DNA from: Amborella trichopoda
Lineage: Eukaryota; Streptophyta; Magnoliopsida; Amborellales; Amborellaceae
DNA length: 64,000 nucleotides
Reading direction: 5' to 3'
Assembly (NCBI RefSeq): GCF_000471905.2
Contig: NW_006499776.1
Location: 4,430,085-4,494,084, forward strand
Shown: piece after piece, positions 1 through 11,475 of the stretch
How positions within the stretch are numbered: the stretch's first letter is position 1
Layout of the letters: every line of letters starts with the position of its first letter
Translations under genes and position numbers: made by a program
Notes under the pieces: model-generated
What the model was told of the DNA's origin: nothing
Databases searched by the model: none
The model's input: only the letters and a program-made list of their open reading frames with translations

Positions 1-168
1 ACCTTGGGAATTGAGATCTTTGTGGTTGTAGATCTTAGATTTAGTGGATCCATTCACGGTCTCTTTTAATCATATCTATAGGGAGGCAAACACTTTGGCG
101 GATTCACCTGCAAAGGATGGTTCTCTACTTTGGTGCGGAGATGCCTCGAGAAGGCTAAGTCAATCATG
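1..168 (+). pseudogene. End of a LINE RNase H domain (fragment)
   Basis: One frame read through about 65-168 gives HIYREANTLADSPAKDG and reaches a stop near 168. This resembles the C-terminal end of the RNase H domain of plant L1-type LINEs, where an H-x-x-REAN-x-x-AD-x-LAK-x-G pattern is usual. The LINE inside the BAHD intron has a related stretch near 30,340 (VFREANERAKLFAKDG). The fragment begins before the window, so the rest of the element cannot be judged. The match is short and the call is tentative. Confidence 0.45.
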
Positions 169-180
169 ACTTTGGTTCAG

Positions 181-413
181 CAATCAGATGATTGTTGTAG
201 CTACAAAGAAGTGGGTAGGGGTGGTTGTACCCATAGCTAGTTATCTAGATAAACTGAGGTACCCTACTAGCCAATGAATAACTAGTCAGTCATGATTTTG
301 GAGTAGAAATCAGATGATTGTCGTAGCTACAAAGCAGTGGGTAGGGGTGGTTGTACCCATAGCTAGTCACCTCGATAAACTGAGGTACCCTACTCACCAA
401 GGAATGACTGATG
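181..413. repeat. Two-copy 127-bp tandem repeat
   Basis: A unit beginning ATCAGATGATTG and running through a GTGGGTAGGGGTGGTTGTAC core to a GAGGTACCCTACT end occurs at about 181-286 and again at about 308-413, a period of 127 bp with few differences. Short reading frames over it are by-products of the repeat. Its position just before an LTR would suit the 3' untranslated region of an LTR element, but this is inference. Confidence 0.8.
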
Positions 414-858
414 CACGAAGTAGACGATGCCGACGTAAGGCCCTTCAGCATACCACTCATGTAATCCTCGAAACGTGGCTCAACACCAGAGGATACACAT
501 AAACCCAAACCAAATGGGAAGAATGCCCTTCCACATGGCACTCAATTGCCAGACGGGCTTGATTATGACTGATAAGATCCGTACAAAACCCTCAGCTTCA
601 GAATCACAAACAGTCCACACGAGGGTGAGGACATCGACAAGATCCCTCAAAAAAGTCTCTTCTCCCGCTAAAGTCTCCACGGACGGACCCGCAACAATGC
701 ATCCCTACGTCTGAGCATCCTAGTTGCACCATTGCGTGATTCTCCTCGGCGTTCACGTGGTCCTATGGCTAGGAAGAAAAAAGTAATAAAGCTGAAGGAA
801 ATTTTCTGAATGTTATCCTTCTCACTTCTCTCGAAGCTCAACATTCAGTGGGACAAGC
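414..858. other. No recognisable gene
   Basis: About 445 bp of mixed composition. Short reading frames overlap on both strands (475-714 plus, 480-680 minus), and neither shows a motif I recognise. It ends exactly where LTR1 homology begins, so it may be the 3' internal end of the element that owned this LTR. Confidence 0.5.
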
Positions 859-2269
859 TGTTTGAACGCATTTTTCAGTACCTTGGTCCTTGATGCGAAA
901 TAAAGAGGCAGCATGTCAATAAAGCCCGCAAAAATAAGTGAAAATTTTGACAATATCAGAATTTCCCCAGAATTGGTCAAAGATCTTCATCATCACTACA
1001 AAAGGCCACTTGCCAAGTTTTATCACGATCAGACATGTCTAAGGCAATGAACACAAAGAAACAATTTTGTAAAATCGGCCTTTAGCATCCTGAATGGACC
1101 CCGTAACTAAAACTATCTTTTTGGTATGTTAAACAGTTGTGGGACCACCGTTATTAGATTCGACATGTTCGAAAACCCCTATGGGTCAAGTTTCGGCTTA
1201 ATCGAGCACTCCAAGATAAAGTTATGGGTAAAATACCAAAAAGGGGTAAGCCGCACACTATTCTCGTGTGGCCACCCTACACCAAAAACCATTGAAGGTG
1301 GTTGTTTTCACAATCATGGATAGTGACTTTCGGGGCCCATATATCACTCGATCCTAGTCAGATCGTGCTCAAATTTGATGAGTGTGTTCGTCTATTGAGG
1401 TGAGCGTTTCGATATGTGGTACACCCCATGACGATGCCCGAGCAGGGAAAAAAACTAGAGATAAGTTGTTGATCCGTGAAGGAAGTTACAGAGAATTCAG
1501 CAGTAGCACGCCCCACTTCGGTGGCCAAATCATGACACTCGCATACCCTATCAATACGAAACATTGCATTATGTGCGTAAGGTCAGAGGCTATCTCTGGT
1601 CCAAACATCACGTACGATGAATGGTTGGATTTCACATATGGAGGCGTTAAAGCTGCTGTAAATTTCGGCCGCCAGATTTCAAGATTCTGACAAAAAAATC
1701 AAGACAACCAAATCTTTGTACAGACATGAAATCGAGGTATGTTTCCTACAACGTGATCGCGATGACATGCTCAATGTGATTCAATGAAGAAATCATAAAG
1801 AAACACCAAGGAACAAACATACAATCGATCCAAAGTTTTCAAAATTCAAGCAAATTTCAAGTCTCAAGATCATGGCTCAAAACATGATTCATGGCTCAAA
1901 GTTGGTATCAAATCGATCGCCATGCTAAGCCTCGCAAGAAAACAATCATCTTTCAATTAAACGGGCATAAAAAAAACCCTAGATCATTCACGGAAGATCA
2001 CGCAAGTTCTCAGGTAGTAGTAGAAACTGTTCTGAAATTTCACACATTGTTAGGCAGGGGCAAAACAGTCCTTTTGCACCTATTTTTAGAATTTCTTTTA
2101 ATTCAATTAAATTGTAATTATCTTCAATTCTAGGTAATTTTTGGGCATACACTCATGTTTTAGCCCAATTCCTTATAAGCATGCAAAGCCAAATTGTAAA
2201 GGACCTTCGGTTCATTTCACACAACGATCAATAAAATTTCAATTTCCTCTTAAACTCGTGGGTGTGCCT

Positions 2270-2705
2270 TCAAGAGAGAGAGAGAGAGAGAGGAGAGAAG
2301 AAAATGGCTGATACCCTTCGCTAAGGTAACTTTCTCTCTCCTTCCTTCTCTCTTTTCTCCCTCTTTCTCTCTCCTCCCTCTTTCTCTATCCACTTCTTTC
2401 TTTCTCTCTCCTCCTCCTCTCCTTCTCTCTCTTCTCATCCCAATCTCTCTTTCTATCTCTTCTCTTCTCATCTCTATCTCTCTTTCTCTCTCTTCTCTTC
2501 TCATCTCTATCTCTCTTTCTCTCTCTTCTTCTCATCTTTATCTCTCTTTCTCTCTCTTGTTCTCATCCCTGTCTCTCCTTCTCTCTCTTCTTCTCATCCC
2601 TATCTCTCTTTCTTTATCTTCTCTTCTCATCTCTATCTCTCTCTCTTCTTCTCATCCATATCTCCCTTTCTCTCTTTTCTTCTCATCTCTATCTCTCTTT
2701 CGTCT
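2270..2705. repeat. CT-rich microsatellite within LTR1
   Basis: About 435 bp of almost pure pyrimidine on the plus strand. A loose unit of roughly 30-40 bp (TCTCTTCTCATCTCTATCTCTC with variants) is reiterated. The Arg/Glu-only reading frame on the minus strand (2,250-2,504) is a translation of this repeat and not a protein gene. Confidence 0.85.
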
Positions 2706-2714
2706 CTTCATCTA

Positions 2715-3330
2715 ACACAGTCGGTAAAGCCTAACACTGATTGCATCTTCTCTCTCTTCTCGTCTAACACCGTCGATGAAGCCTAGCACCGACTGCATCA
2801 GTTTTGCTCTTTGTCTAACACAGTAGATGAAGCCTAGTGCTAACTGCATCCTCTCTCTCTTCCCATCTAACACAGTTGGTGAAACTTAGCGTCGATTGCA
2901 TCCTCTCTCTCTTCTCCTCCAATACAGTCAATGAAGCTTAACACCGACTGCATCTTCTCTCTCTTCTCATTGAACGCAGTTGGTGAAGCCTAGCACTGAC
3001 TACATTCTCTTTCTCTCTTCTCGTCTAACACAGTTAGTAAAGCCTAGCACCTACTGCATCCTCTCTGCTTTTCGTCTAGCACAGTCGGCGAAGCCTAACA
3101 CGGACTGCATCTTCTCTCTCTTCTTGTCTAACACAGTCAGTAAAGCTTGGCACCGACGGAATCTTCTCTCCTTTCTCTGTCAAGCATAGCTTGGCGACAC
3201 TCAATGCCGACTATGTTACCTCTCTCTTGTTTGTCTAACCCAGTCGGTGATGCTCAGCACCGACTAAGTCCTCTTCCTTGTCTTTGCCTAATATAGCCAA
3301 CGACACGTAGCGTCGTCTATGTTTTTCTCT
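2715..3330. repeat. ~58-bp minisatellite within LTR1
   Basis: About ten imperfect units carry a core CAGTCGGTGAAGCCTAGCAC followed by CGACTGCATC, a TCTCTCTCTTCTCGTCTAACA stretch and then the next unit. Spacing is about 55-62 bp. A related but separately expanded array is in LTR1 copy 2 (10,245-10,660), while copy 3 has none. The array lies downstream of the TATA-like site, so it would be in the transcribed R/U5 part of the LTR. Confidence 0.8.
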
Positions 3331-4121
3331 CTTCCCTCATATTCTTATTTTTCTTTCTTTCTCTTCCCACTCCTTCTTTCTTTTCTCTTCTTCTCTTGTC
3401 TTACCCTTCTTATGTTTTTTCTTTATGATATCTATTATTTTTGTTAATCTTTTGTTTGATTAAAGAGGCGTTGAGATTAGCCTAGCATGATAGTCTTGTT
3501 GTCTAGTCGTAATGTTGTTGTTCCAGAATTACTATGCCCACTTTATTGCCACAACAGACTAACCATCGTGTCTAGCTAGTAAGTATTGGTATTGACATCT
3601 AGTAGTAATCTTGTTGAGCCGGTTTGAGTTACCAAGCCCATTTTACAACCACATCAGGCCAATTACTCATCAGCTTAGTCACTGTGTTGATCTCCCCGCC
3701 TGGTCAAATTCTTCTCTCCCCCATCTTTCTTCTCTCATTCATCTCTTTTTTTTTTTGAATGCCCATGTTTGTGTACATTCACCAAAGAGGCATGGTGAGG
3801 CTTGTTGACCCACTTGTCTTATAATATTTGCTATATGTGTGTGATTGCATATAACAGGAGAATACAATCAAAGGGAGGAGATTTAAAACCAGTTTTATTA
3901 CTGGGGGGCTTTCTTCGTGATCTTAGAGGGCACCCACGCGAGAGAGCCTGAGTAAGTCATGAACCCACCTTAAATTCCTCTCTCATCGATTGGTAATACC
4001 TGCCCTTGTTTTCGAACGAGGTTCCCGAGAAAGCGATCTTAAAAGTCCCTAGTCTCCCAGAAACCTGAGATGCGTGCCGCCCGATCATCCAGATCTAGAG
4101 GGCGAGTTCGAGGCACCTAGC

Positions 4122-5030
4122 CTGAGGCGTGCGGGGATAGTCCTCTGACAGAGCACGCAATGCTAACCTTTGAATGAATCTTGCAGCGATGACCTTTTCA
4201 GGTCTTGGGCCTGACTTGGCCCACCCTGGTCTTACTGCCCTCAAGAAGTGGGGACTGGAACGTCATTTCTTATTTATCGCGGGCAATTTGCATCGTCGCT
4301 GGGTATAAAACGAGGAAAAACCCCTTCACTATTTTACCGAAGGGTAAAATAGTTTTTAGAGAGAGAGAGTCAGAGCCTTTGCCAAGGGACTTTCCGGCAG
4401 AAACTTTCCCTCTAAAACTTGCACAGATAGGCCCTTAGAAGTTGTTTTGGGGAGCTTCAGAAAGTGCGAAGCTTCGCAGGGTGATTGGGAACACTTTTCG
4501 ACCAGCACCGAAGCTTTTTGAGCAAGGAAGAGGGCTTCTCAAGGCCTTAGCAGGGCCCTAGCAGAGGTGCCCTACTGGGTTCGAGTGCTCCTCCGGTTGT
4601 TCTGCTGCTGAGGAGGTCGCAGAGAGTTCAGAGGGATCTGTCAGTCCTCTGGTTGTTAGAGGAGAAAGAAAAGGGGCTGCATTACCGAAAACTCAATGGA
4701 ATTTCGGTGTGCTTTAGTGAACTGCTGAAGTGGGAAACTAGGGGGAAGGGAAGATCTGCAGGGTTGCAGGGAAGTCTTCTGGGGACTTTCGGTGGTTTTT
4801 TATTACGCCAATAACCAGTAGAAGGCGGGCAATGGTTTTCTGGTGGGAGGAAGTGGATTCCTGGTGGAGAGGAGAAACACCGGTAGGGGAAAGAACAGGG
4901 TCAGACGACATTTTACGTATGACAGAGGAGTGTTTCTGGCTAAATCCGAAGGGTTGCGGAGGACATGAAAGGTCGCGAGAAGGTGGATGGTCACCGCGGC
5001 AGGTAGCTCAGAAAATCGAGGAAGTAGAAG
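4122..5030 (+). repeat. TATA-containing segment, inverted copy at 60,430-61,040
   Basis: This segment abuts the LTR1 3' end. It opens with GAGGCGTGCGGGGATAGTCC and carries a strong TATA context, GGGTATAAAA, near 4,300, then a poly-pyrimidine/purine stem (TTTACCGAAGGGTAAAATAG). Reverse-complemented, the same sequence recurs at 61,040 down to about 60,430 with the same TATA box. This looks like the promoter and transcribed leader of a second LTR family, although neither copy shows clean TG...CA ends. Reading frames at 4,803-5,543 overlap on both strands and are not supported as genes. Confidence 0.6.
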
Positions 5031-5859
5031 GGTTAAATGTCGTTCCAGAATTGAGGATGGTGGGAACCGAGGTATGACAAGGACATGCACCATATTAAGT
5101 CGTATGCGGCACCACCTTTGAGCATCCCTAGACCATGTACGGCGATAGCCATGTTTAGGAGTATGTTGGTCGCGGCGATGGTCTCGCACAGCGTTGGTTT
5201 TCTCGTGGTGATGGTAGAACACAACATTGCGTTGTGCATGGCGATGACTGCGCACGTTGTTAAGTTGCACGCAGCGATGACCCTGGATGGCGATATGTCG
5301 CTGGGGTCAAGAGTGATGGCAAACAAGGAGACCCTGCCGTTGCTGTTTGTTGGAGGCCAAGTCCTCCTGCACAACCGTGAAGTCCATGTTGTTCTGTCGA
5401 AGGGAGTCCATTGTGAACCGGGTATGCTCTCCCTCATAAGCCAGTTCCTTGCCAGAGAAGTCTATCTTGTATGTTTGACATACTCGTCAAATGAATTAAA
5501 GCTGACTTCTCTGAGCAGTCTTGCGTCTTCTTCTGACCTGTAACCATCCTCTTCGGTGGTGATGAAGCTGTCTTCTCCAAGTGGTTTTGCTTCTTCTTCA
5601 TAAGGAGAGCCTTTCTTTCATGGGTATGATTCTTCTTCTTGAGGAGAGTGTTTCTTTTTGGTCTGTAGCTATCCTCTTATCCTCAAATGCAAGAGCTTTG
5701 TAACTTCCCTAGTAATGGGCCTTTGATTGTAACTTGTAACTCTTTTTTAATGCGATGAAAAAAAAATGACCTTCTTTTGAAGCGGCTTAGTGTTCTTGTT
5801 TTTCATTTCCCGCTTTTTCTTGCTGCACATACCGCCCTTTTAGGGATACGTCAAGGATA
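5031..5859. other. Unassigned retroelement-derived DNA
   Basis: No gene recognised. The left half has repeated GGCGATG-like words and open frames on both strands. The right half (5,540-5,770) is T-rich with GGAGAG repeats and ends in a transcript-end-like TTAATGCGATG followed by a nine-A run at 5,759-5,767. It lies just past the C-terminal end of the minus-strand integrase, where the 3' untranslated region or 3' LTR of that element would be expected. Confidence 0.4.
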
Positions 5860-7277
5860 ATACTTCTTCAGGTATCATCCATTGATAGGGGAATCGCCTC
5901 TCCTCCATTCGAGTTTGTCAGTACATAGGCCCCATTTGGCATGACCTTTTTTACTATGAACAGACCTTCTCATTTGGACTCGAATTTTCCTTTACGGTGC
6001 CTGTGCATGACAATTGGTATCTTGACTGCTAAGACCAAATCCCCACAAGAGAATGAGTGAACCTTGACAGATTTGTCAAAGGCTCTCTTCATTCTGCCTT
6101 GATTGAGCTCGAGTTTCTGCTGGGCCTCTAGTCTCTTTTCATCAAAGGTATTTGAACCTTGAGGGGTAGGACTGCCTCACCTTCATAGACCAAGGAATAA
6201 GGAGTGGAGTTTGTAGCATTCCGAGTATTGGTGCGATAAGCCCATAGAGCTTCAGGCAGTTTCTTGTGTCAATTCTTCTTTGATTTTGAAACTGACTTCC
6301 GGAGTACCCCGCACAAGTTTTGTTGAACGCCTCAGCCAATCCGTTGGCTCGATGGTAGTACATAGTCAAGTACTTCCACTCGAAGCCGAACTAGTTGACC
6401 AGGCGATCAACATGATGGCTTCTGAATTGGGGACCATTATCAAAGATTATTCGATCCAGAACTTTGAATCGGTAGATGATTGGATGACGCACGAAGTTGG
6501 CTACCGCATTCCCTGAAACTTGCTTGAGAGGGATCGCTTCAACCCACTTGGAAAAGTAGGCTGTTGCCGCCAGGATGAAGGCATGGCCCAAGGCAGAAGG
6601 GGTAGCGAAGGATCCTACAATGTCCATACCCCATTGGGAAAAGGGCCACGATGTCACTGTAGGGTGGAGAGGCTCTGGGGGTTGATGAAAGAAGCTTGAG
6701 AGGATCTGGCACACTTGACATCTTTTAGCATAGTTTTGGGCATCAGCCACCATGGAAGGCCAGTAATAGCCAAGTCTGCATATACTCTCGTAGAGCTTAG
6801 GGCCGGACTGATACAGCTCACAGATACCCGAGTGCACTTCTTCGAGTACTTTGCTTGCCTCTTGTGTATCGATCCATCTGAGGAGAATTCTATCAAATGA
6901 CCGACGAAGAGGACATCTTCATCGAGAGGGGTGTACTTGGTAGACATTCATCGTATGTCTTTGCGTTCTGCTCTATCTTAAGGTAGCCTTCCATGCTTTA
7001 TGAAGTCCATGATAGGCTCCCTCCAGTCCTCTACTTGTTCAACCTCTGAACATATTAGGTCGAAGAATTAGGGCTCCCGCTCCTTGTCCTTCGATCCTTT
7101 TCCTTGGGACATTTCTTTCTCTGCCTCAACGACATCCTTAGCTGCGAGGAGTGCCCCGAATGGGTCAGGCAGGCATTTAGGGAAGATATCCCTCTCATCA
7201 TTTGCGTCAACTTCGGCTCTTAAGTCAACATGTCTCCATTCGGTTACCCAGACTAGAGTGAGCCCTGATGAAGACAA
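5860..7277 (-). pseudogene. Tat-like gypsy pol remnant: RNase H tether and integrase
   Basis: Read from 7,277 down to 5,860, the frames give the region after RNase H (DWREPIMDFIKHGRLP near 7,000), then integrase. The zinc-binding HHCC module is split between frames: H in EVHSGICELYQSG, then CQVCQI. The catalytic core has WGMDIVGSF, then IIFDNGPQF, then ANGLAEAFNKT, giving the D, D and E positions. The C-terminal domain ends PINGRYLKKYYP near 5,865. At least three frame changes and several stops are present, so it is inactive. The reverse transcriptase that should precede it is missing. Integrase joins element cDNA into the host chromosome; this order and spacing fits the Tat branch of Ty3/gypsy. 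Confidence 0.85.
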
Positions 7278-7479
7278 TTAAATGGTGGCACCGAGCTTCA
7301 AGAGTGTGCCTTCTAGGGATATGACATAGGGAGAAATCATCAAACCATACCATGTAGGAGTTGGTCGTGTCATGATAAGGCTTGAGGGTGTGTTTCATTA
7401 CGTCATAAATCCCCTTCAGTAGCTGAATGACCAGTTCAGAGTCGTCGAAGATGTTCAGGCGACTTCATAGTATTGGCCT

Positions 7480-8258
7480 CCGACAATTGTATCATGTTCT
7501 GTTCTAGCAGCAGTCGAAGTAGTGCAGGTGTCCACTCTGTGTCGAAGGGGTAAACCTTATTCTGGTGTTAGACCCAGTAGTCGTTTCGCCTAGAATTTTT
7601 AGGAGCCGGGACATTGTTGTAAGACTGCTGCTTACCCCCGGCCCGAGAAGCCTGTGCCTTGAAAAGGTCCAAGGTTTGATGAATCGCACCCTTAGTGCCT
7701 GCAACGGTGACTACCGCGCTGATCACTGCCTTTTGGTTGCCCCGACTGTTGGAGCAAGAGTTAGAGCTAGCAGGTTGCTGATGAGGGATGCAGTAATGAT
7801 TGAATAATCCCTGAATACGAATTTCCTTGAAGATGAGCTCTAGCATGGAGGGTGGATTGGATGCCTCGACATGTAGATTGATCTTGAGAAGAATGTTCTG
7901 TACACCGATCTGGACCGCTTCCTTCTCAGTCATGAGAGTAGCATGGAAGGTTGTCAACTCTCTCCAGCAAGTGATGAGCTTGTCAACCGGCTCACCAGGG
8001 TCTTGAATTAGGCTGAGGAGTTCGATGGTATCCACGCTCCTTTGGACTTCGCATTGGTAGTACAACTGCTCCATCTCTTGCCACGTGTGTACCGAGTTGG
8101 GAGGCAGTCGAGCATATAACTGGAAGGCTGACCCTTCAAGAGTTTCGACGAACTGGCATAGTAGGAGTCATCCGTCAGTTGCTATCTCTCGAAAGGCTGC
8201 CTGAAAGTGAGCAATATTTTGGTACGGAGACGTAGTACCATTGAACAGGGGGAGCTTC
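7480..8258 (-). pseudogene. Tat-like gypsy gag remnant, cut by LTR1 copy 2
   Basis: The longest frame (8,074 to 7,568, about 168 residues) contains a gag capsid stretch with IELLSLIQDPGEPVDKLITC and WRELTTFHATLMTEKEAV. It is clearly homologous to the gag of element B (55,033-55,530, with LLTLMQDPGELIDKFITRW). Homology runs upstream to 8,258 (KLPLFNGT-type residues) and stops exactly where LTR1 copy 2 begins. On the other side it continues to about 7,480, then jumps to the RNase H tether, so protease and reverse transcriptase have been lost. The capsid would package element RNA in the cytoplasm. This copy is dead. Confidence 0.85.
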
Positions 8259-9689
8259 TGTTGGAACATATTTTTCAGCACCTTGGTCCCTGACAGGAAG
8301 CAGGTCAATAAAGCCTACAAAACAATGGAAATTCTTGATAGTGTCAGAATGGCCCCTGAATTGGTCAAAGATGTTCATAAGCACTTCAAAAGACCACCTG
8401 CCAAGTTTCATGGCGATCAGACATGTCTAAGGCAATGAACATAAAGAAAAACTTTCAGCGAAATCGGTCTCTAGCACCTTGAAATGGACCCTGTAACTAG
8501 AGTCATACTTTTGGCACGTCAAACAGCTATGAGACCACTGCCATTAGATATGGCAAGGTTGAAAACCCCTATAGGTCAAGTTTCGATTTAATCGGGCACT
8601 CCAAGACAAAGTTATAAGTAAAATACCGATAAGGGGTAGGCCGCACACTATTCCCATGTGGCCTCACTCCATCAAAACATCATTAAAGGTGGTTGTTTTT
8701 ACATTCACGGGCAGTCACTTTCGGGGCCTATATCTCACTCGTTCCAAGTTGGATAGTTCGTCTCATCAAGACGAGCAATTCAATATGTGGTACGGACCTT
8801 GACGACGCCCTAGCACAGAGAAAAACTAAATGAAAGTGATCCGTGAAGGAAGTTACATAAAATTAAGCAGCAGCATGCCTCGTTCGAGCAGCCTTATCAT
8901 GAAGCTCGCATACCGGATCGACACGAAACCAATTGCATTATGTGCGTAAGATTCGAGGCTATCTCTGGTCTGAACCTCGTGTAAAATGAATGGTTGGATT
9001 TCACACACGAAGGCATCAAAACTTCTATAAATTCTGGCAGGCGGATATCAAGATTTCGGCTAAAAACACAAGACAACCAAATCTAAATCTGGACACGAAA
9101 TGAAGCTACATTTATTGCAACGTGATAGTGACGACATGCTTAGTGTGATTCAATGAAGACGTCATGAAGAAACATCAAGGAACAAGCACACAATCGATAT
9201 GAAGATTTCAAGATTCATCCAAAATTCAAGTCTCATGATCATGGCTCAAAAACATGATTCATGGCTCGAAGTTGTTATCAAAATGATCGCCATATCAAGC
9301 CCTACAAGAAAACAATAATCTTTCGATCAAACGGGCATCAGAACGACCCCGGGTCAGCCACGGAAGATCACGCAAGTTCTCAAGCAAAGGCAGCGACTAT
9401 TCTGAAATTCCACACATTGTTAAGCAAGGGCAAAACAATCCTTTTGTACCCATTTTTAAAATTTTTTTGAATTCAATAAATTGTAATTATCTTCAATTCT
9501 AGGTAGTTTTTGGGCGTATACCCATGTTTTAACCCAATTTGATATAAACAGGCAATGCTTAATTTTACAAAGGGGGGATTCATTCTTCTTTGATCAATCA
9601 ATAAAATTCTTCTTTGCTTGAGTCTGTGGGTATGACTTGGAGAGTGAGAGAGGAGAGAGAAGAAAAGGGTCGATACCCTTCGAGTTGAT

Positions 9690-10240
9690 AACTTTCTCTC
9701 TCCTCCTCTCTTTCTCTCTCCTCTCTTTCTCTCTCCTCTTTTTCTCTCTCTTACCCTTTTTCTATCCCCTCCCCTCTTTCTCTCTCCTCCCCTTTTATCG
9801 TCTCGAATTCTTTTGTCTCTCTTCTCATCTTTATCTCTTCTTTTCTCTCTTCTTATCTCTATCTCTCTTTTCTCTATCCTCTTCTTTCATTCCCAACTTC
9901 GAGTGGGGTTTTCTCTCTCCTCCTCATTCATCCCCAGCTCCAGGTGGTGTTTTCTCTCTCCTCTTCTTTCATTCCTAATGCTAGGTGAATTTCTCTCTCC
10001 TCTTCTTTCATTCCTAATATCGAGTGAGATTTTCTCTCTCCTCTTTCATTCTCAACGCCGAGTAGGGTTTTCTCTATACTATTCTTTCATTCCCAATGCC
10101 AAGTGGGGTTTTCTCTCTCCTCTTCTTTCATTCCCAGTGTCGGGTGGGGTTTTCTCTCTCCTCTTCTTTCATTTTCAATGTCAAGTGGGGTTTTCTCTCT
10201 CCTCTTCTTTCATTCCCAGCATCGATTGGATTTTTCTCTC
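9690..10240. repeat. Pyrimidine tract and ~45-bp minisatellite in LTR1 copy 2
   Basis: A CT-rich tract (9,690-9,890) passes into roughly eight units of TTTCTCTCTCCTCTTCTTTC plus ATTCCCAATGCCAAGTGGGG, spaced 39-50 bp. This array is absent from copies 1 and 3. The Ser/Leu/Phe-rich frames across it (9,637-10,280) translate the repeat and are not genes. Confidence 0.85.
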
Positions 10241-10660
10241 TACTCGTCTATCGCAGTTGGTGAAGCCTAGAGCCGGCTAGATTCTCTCTCTGCTCTTTTG
10301 TCACAGTCGGTGAAGCCTAGTACCAGCTAGATTTTTCTCTCTTCTCTTCTGTCATATTCGGTGAAGCCTAGAGTCAGCTAGATTTCTCTCTTCTCTTCTG
10401 TCACAGTAGGTGAAGCCTAGCGCTGGCTGAATTTCTCTCTCTTATTTCTCTTACTTCACAATCGATGCAAACCAAGCGTCGGCTGGGTCTCTCCCTTTCT
10501 TCTCTTTGAGCACAGTCAGCGAAGCCTAGCGCCGAATATGTCCTCTCTCTCTTCTCCTCTATATAATACAGCCAGTGAAGCCTAGTGCCGATTGCATTTT
10601 TTCTCTCTTCCGTCAAAAACACTCGATAATGCTTAGTGCCGACTGCATCTTCCTTCCCTC
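10241..10660. repeat. ~55-bp minisatellite in LTR1 copy 2
   Basis: About seven units carry CACAGTCGGTGAAGCCTAG followed by a variable CCGGCTAGATTTCTCTCTTC tail. They are related to the array in copy 1 (2,715-3,330) but differ in unit sequence and number, which points to independent expansion after the copies separated. Confidence 0.8.
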
Positions 10661-11455
10661 TCTCTCTCTTATCCTCTTGTCGCTCACACTCTTCTCTTCC
10701 TTTCTTCTCCCTCCTTCTTTCTGTTCCCTTCTTCTCTTATTTCATTTCTTATTCTTTCCTCACAATCATCATTCTGCTTCTTTCTCGTTCGATTAAGAGG
10801 GCTTGAGGTTAGCCTCTCATGGTAGTCTTGTCGTCTAGCCGTTATGTTGTTGTGTCAGGATTACTTGGCCCACATTATTGCCACAACAGACTGACCATCG
10901 TGTCGAGCTAGTCGGTACTGGTAATGACGTCTAGTAGTAACCCTGTGAGCCGGTCTTAGTTATCGAGCCTGTTTTGCTAGCACATCAGGTCAATTCTTTA
11001 CTAGCTTAGTCACCACTTTGATCCTCTTGCTCAGTCGAATTCTTCTCTCCCCCCGTCTTTCTTCTCTTCTTCTTTTTGAATGCGCATGCTTGTGTACGTT
11101 CATCAAAGCAGAAAAGGGTGAGGTCTAGCCCACCTATCTTATAACATTTGCCATATATGTGTGTGATTGCAGAAAACAAGAAGAATACAAGTCAAGGGAG
11201 GCGATTCTGAACCAATTTTATTACTAGGGGGCTTTCTTCATGATCGAAGATAGCATCTACGCTAGCCAGCACGAGTAAGTCCCGAAGCCACCTTAAATTC
11301 TTCTCTCACCTGTTGGTAACACCTGCCCCCGTTCTCGAATGAGGTTCCCGAGAGAGCGATCTCAAAAATGTCCCCCGTCTTTCCTCAAAATCGGAGACAC
11401 ATGCCATCCAATCCCCAAGAGGATTTGGAGGGCGAGATCGCGACACCTAACCAGC

Positions 11456-11475
11456 TTGGTGACTCCACTAGGGAT
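11456..11475 (+). other. Primer-binding-like site after LTR1 copy 2
   Basis: TTGGTGACTCCACTAGGGAT lies two bases after the LTR end. Element B has TTGGCAACTCCACTGGGGAC at the same place. Position and conservation argue that it is the tRNA primer-binding site. I did not assign the tRNA. Confidence 0.6.

Larger units (their letters stand above)
859..4121 (+). mobile_element. LTR1 copy 1: ~3.26-kb gypsy LTR
   Basis: This is one of three near-complete copies of the same LTR. It begins TGTTTGAACGC and closely matches 8,259 onward and 50,154 onward. Shared blocks include a GACATGTCTAAGGCAATGAAC stretch near 1,030, the AAAATTTC...TCTTCAATTCTAGGTA block near 2,100, and the 3' block from about 3,800 (GGGGGGCTTTCTTC) to GAGGCACCTAGCC. 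A TATA-like TTATAAGC lies near 2,173. In copies 2 and 3 the same 3' end is followed by a primer-site-like TTGGC-ACTCCACTGGGGAC. Here it is followed by different DNA, so this is a 3' LTR, a solo LTR or a rearranged copy. I found no clear 5-bp target duplication. Confidence 0.75.
8259..11453 (+). mobile_element. LTR1 copy 2: ~3.2-kb gypsy LTR
   Basis: It starts TGTTGGAACAT, matches LTR1 copy 1 along both flanks of a variable centre, and ends CGACACCTAACCA. It is directly followed by a primer-site-like TTGGTGACTCCACTAGGGAT and an internal leader, so this is a 5' LTR on the plus strand. A TATA-like GATATAAACA is near 9,540. It interrupts a minus-strand gag exactly at 8,258/8,259. The five bases before it (GCTTC) are the expected target duplication, but no matching right-hand copy was found because the element is not complete. 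Confidence 0.8.

Noticed and set aside
2250..2504. Minus-strand Arg/Glu-rich 84-codon frame
   Set aside because: Pure reading of a CT/GA microsatellite.
4803..5543. Opposing 155- and 152-codon frames
   Set aside because: They overlap on opposite strands, match no family, and are not open in the inverted copy near 60,430.
9637..10280. Ser/Leu/Phe-rich 113- and 155-codon frames resembling membrane proteins
   Set aside because: They are translations of pyrimidine-rich tandem repeats inside LTR1 copy 2, and the hydrophobicity comes from TTT/CTC codons.
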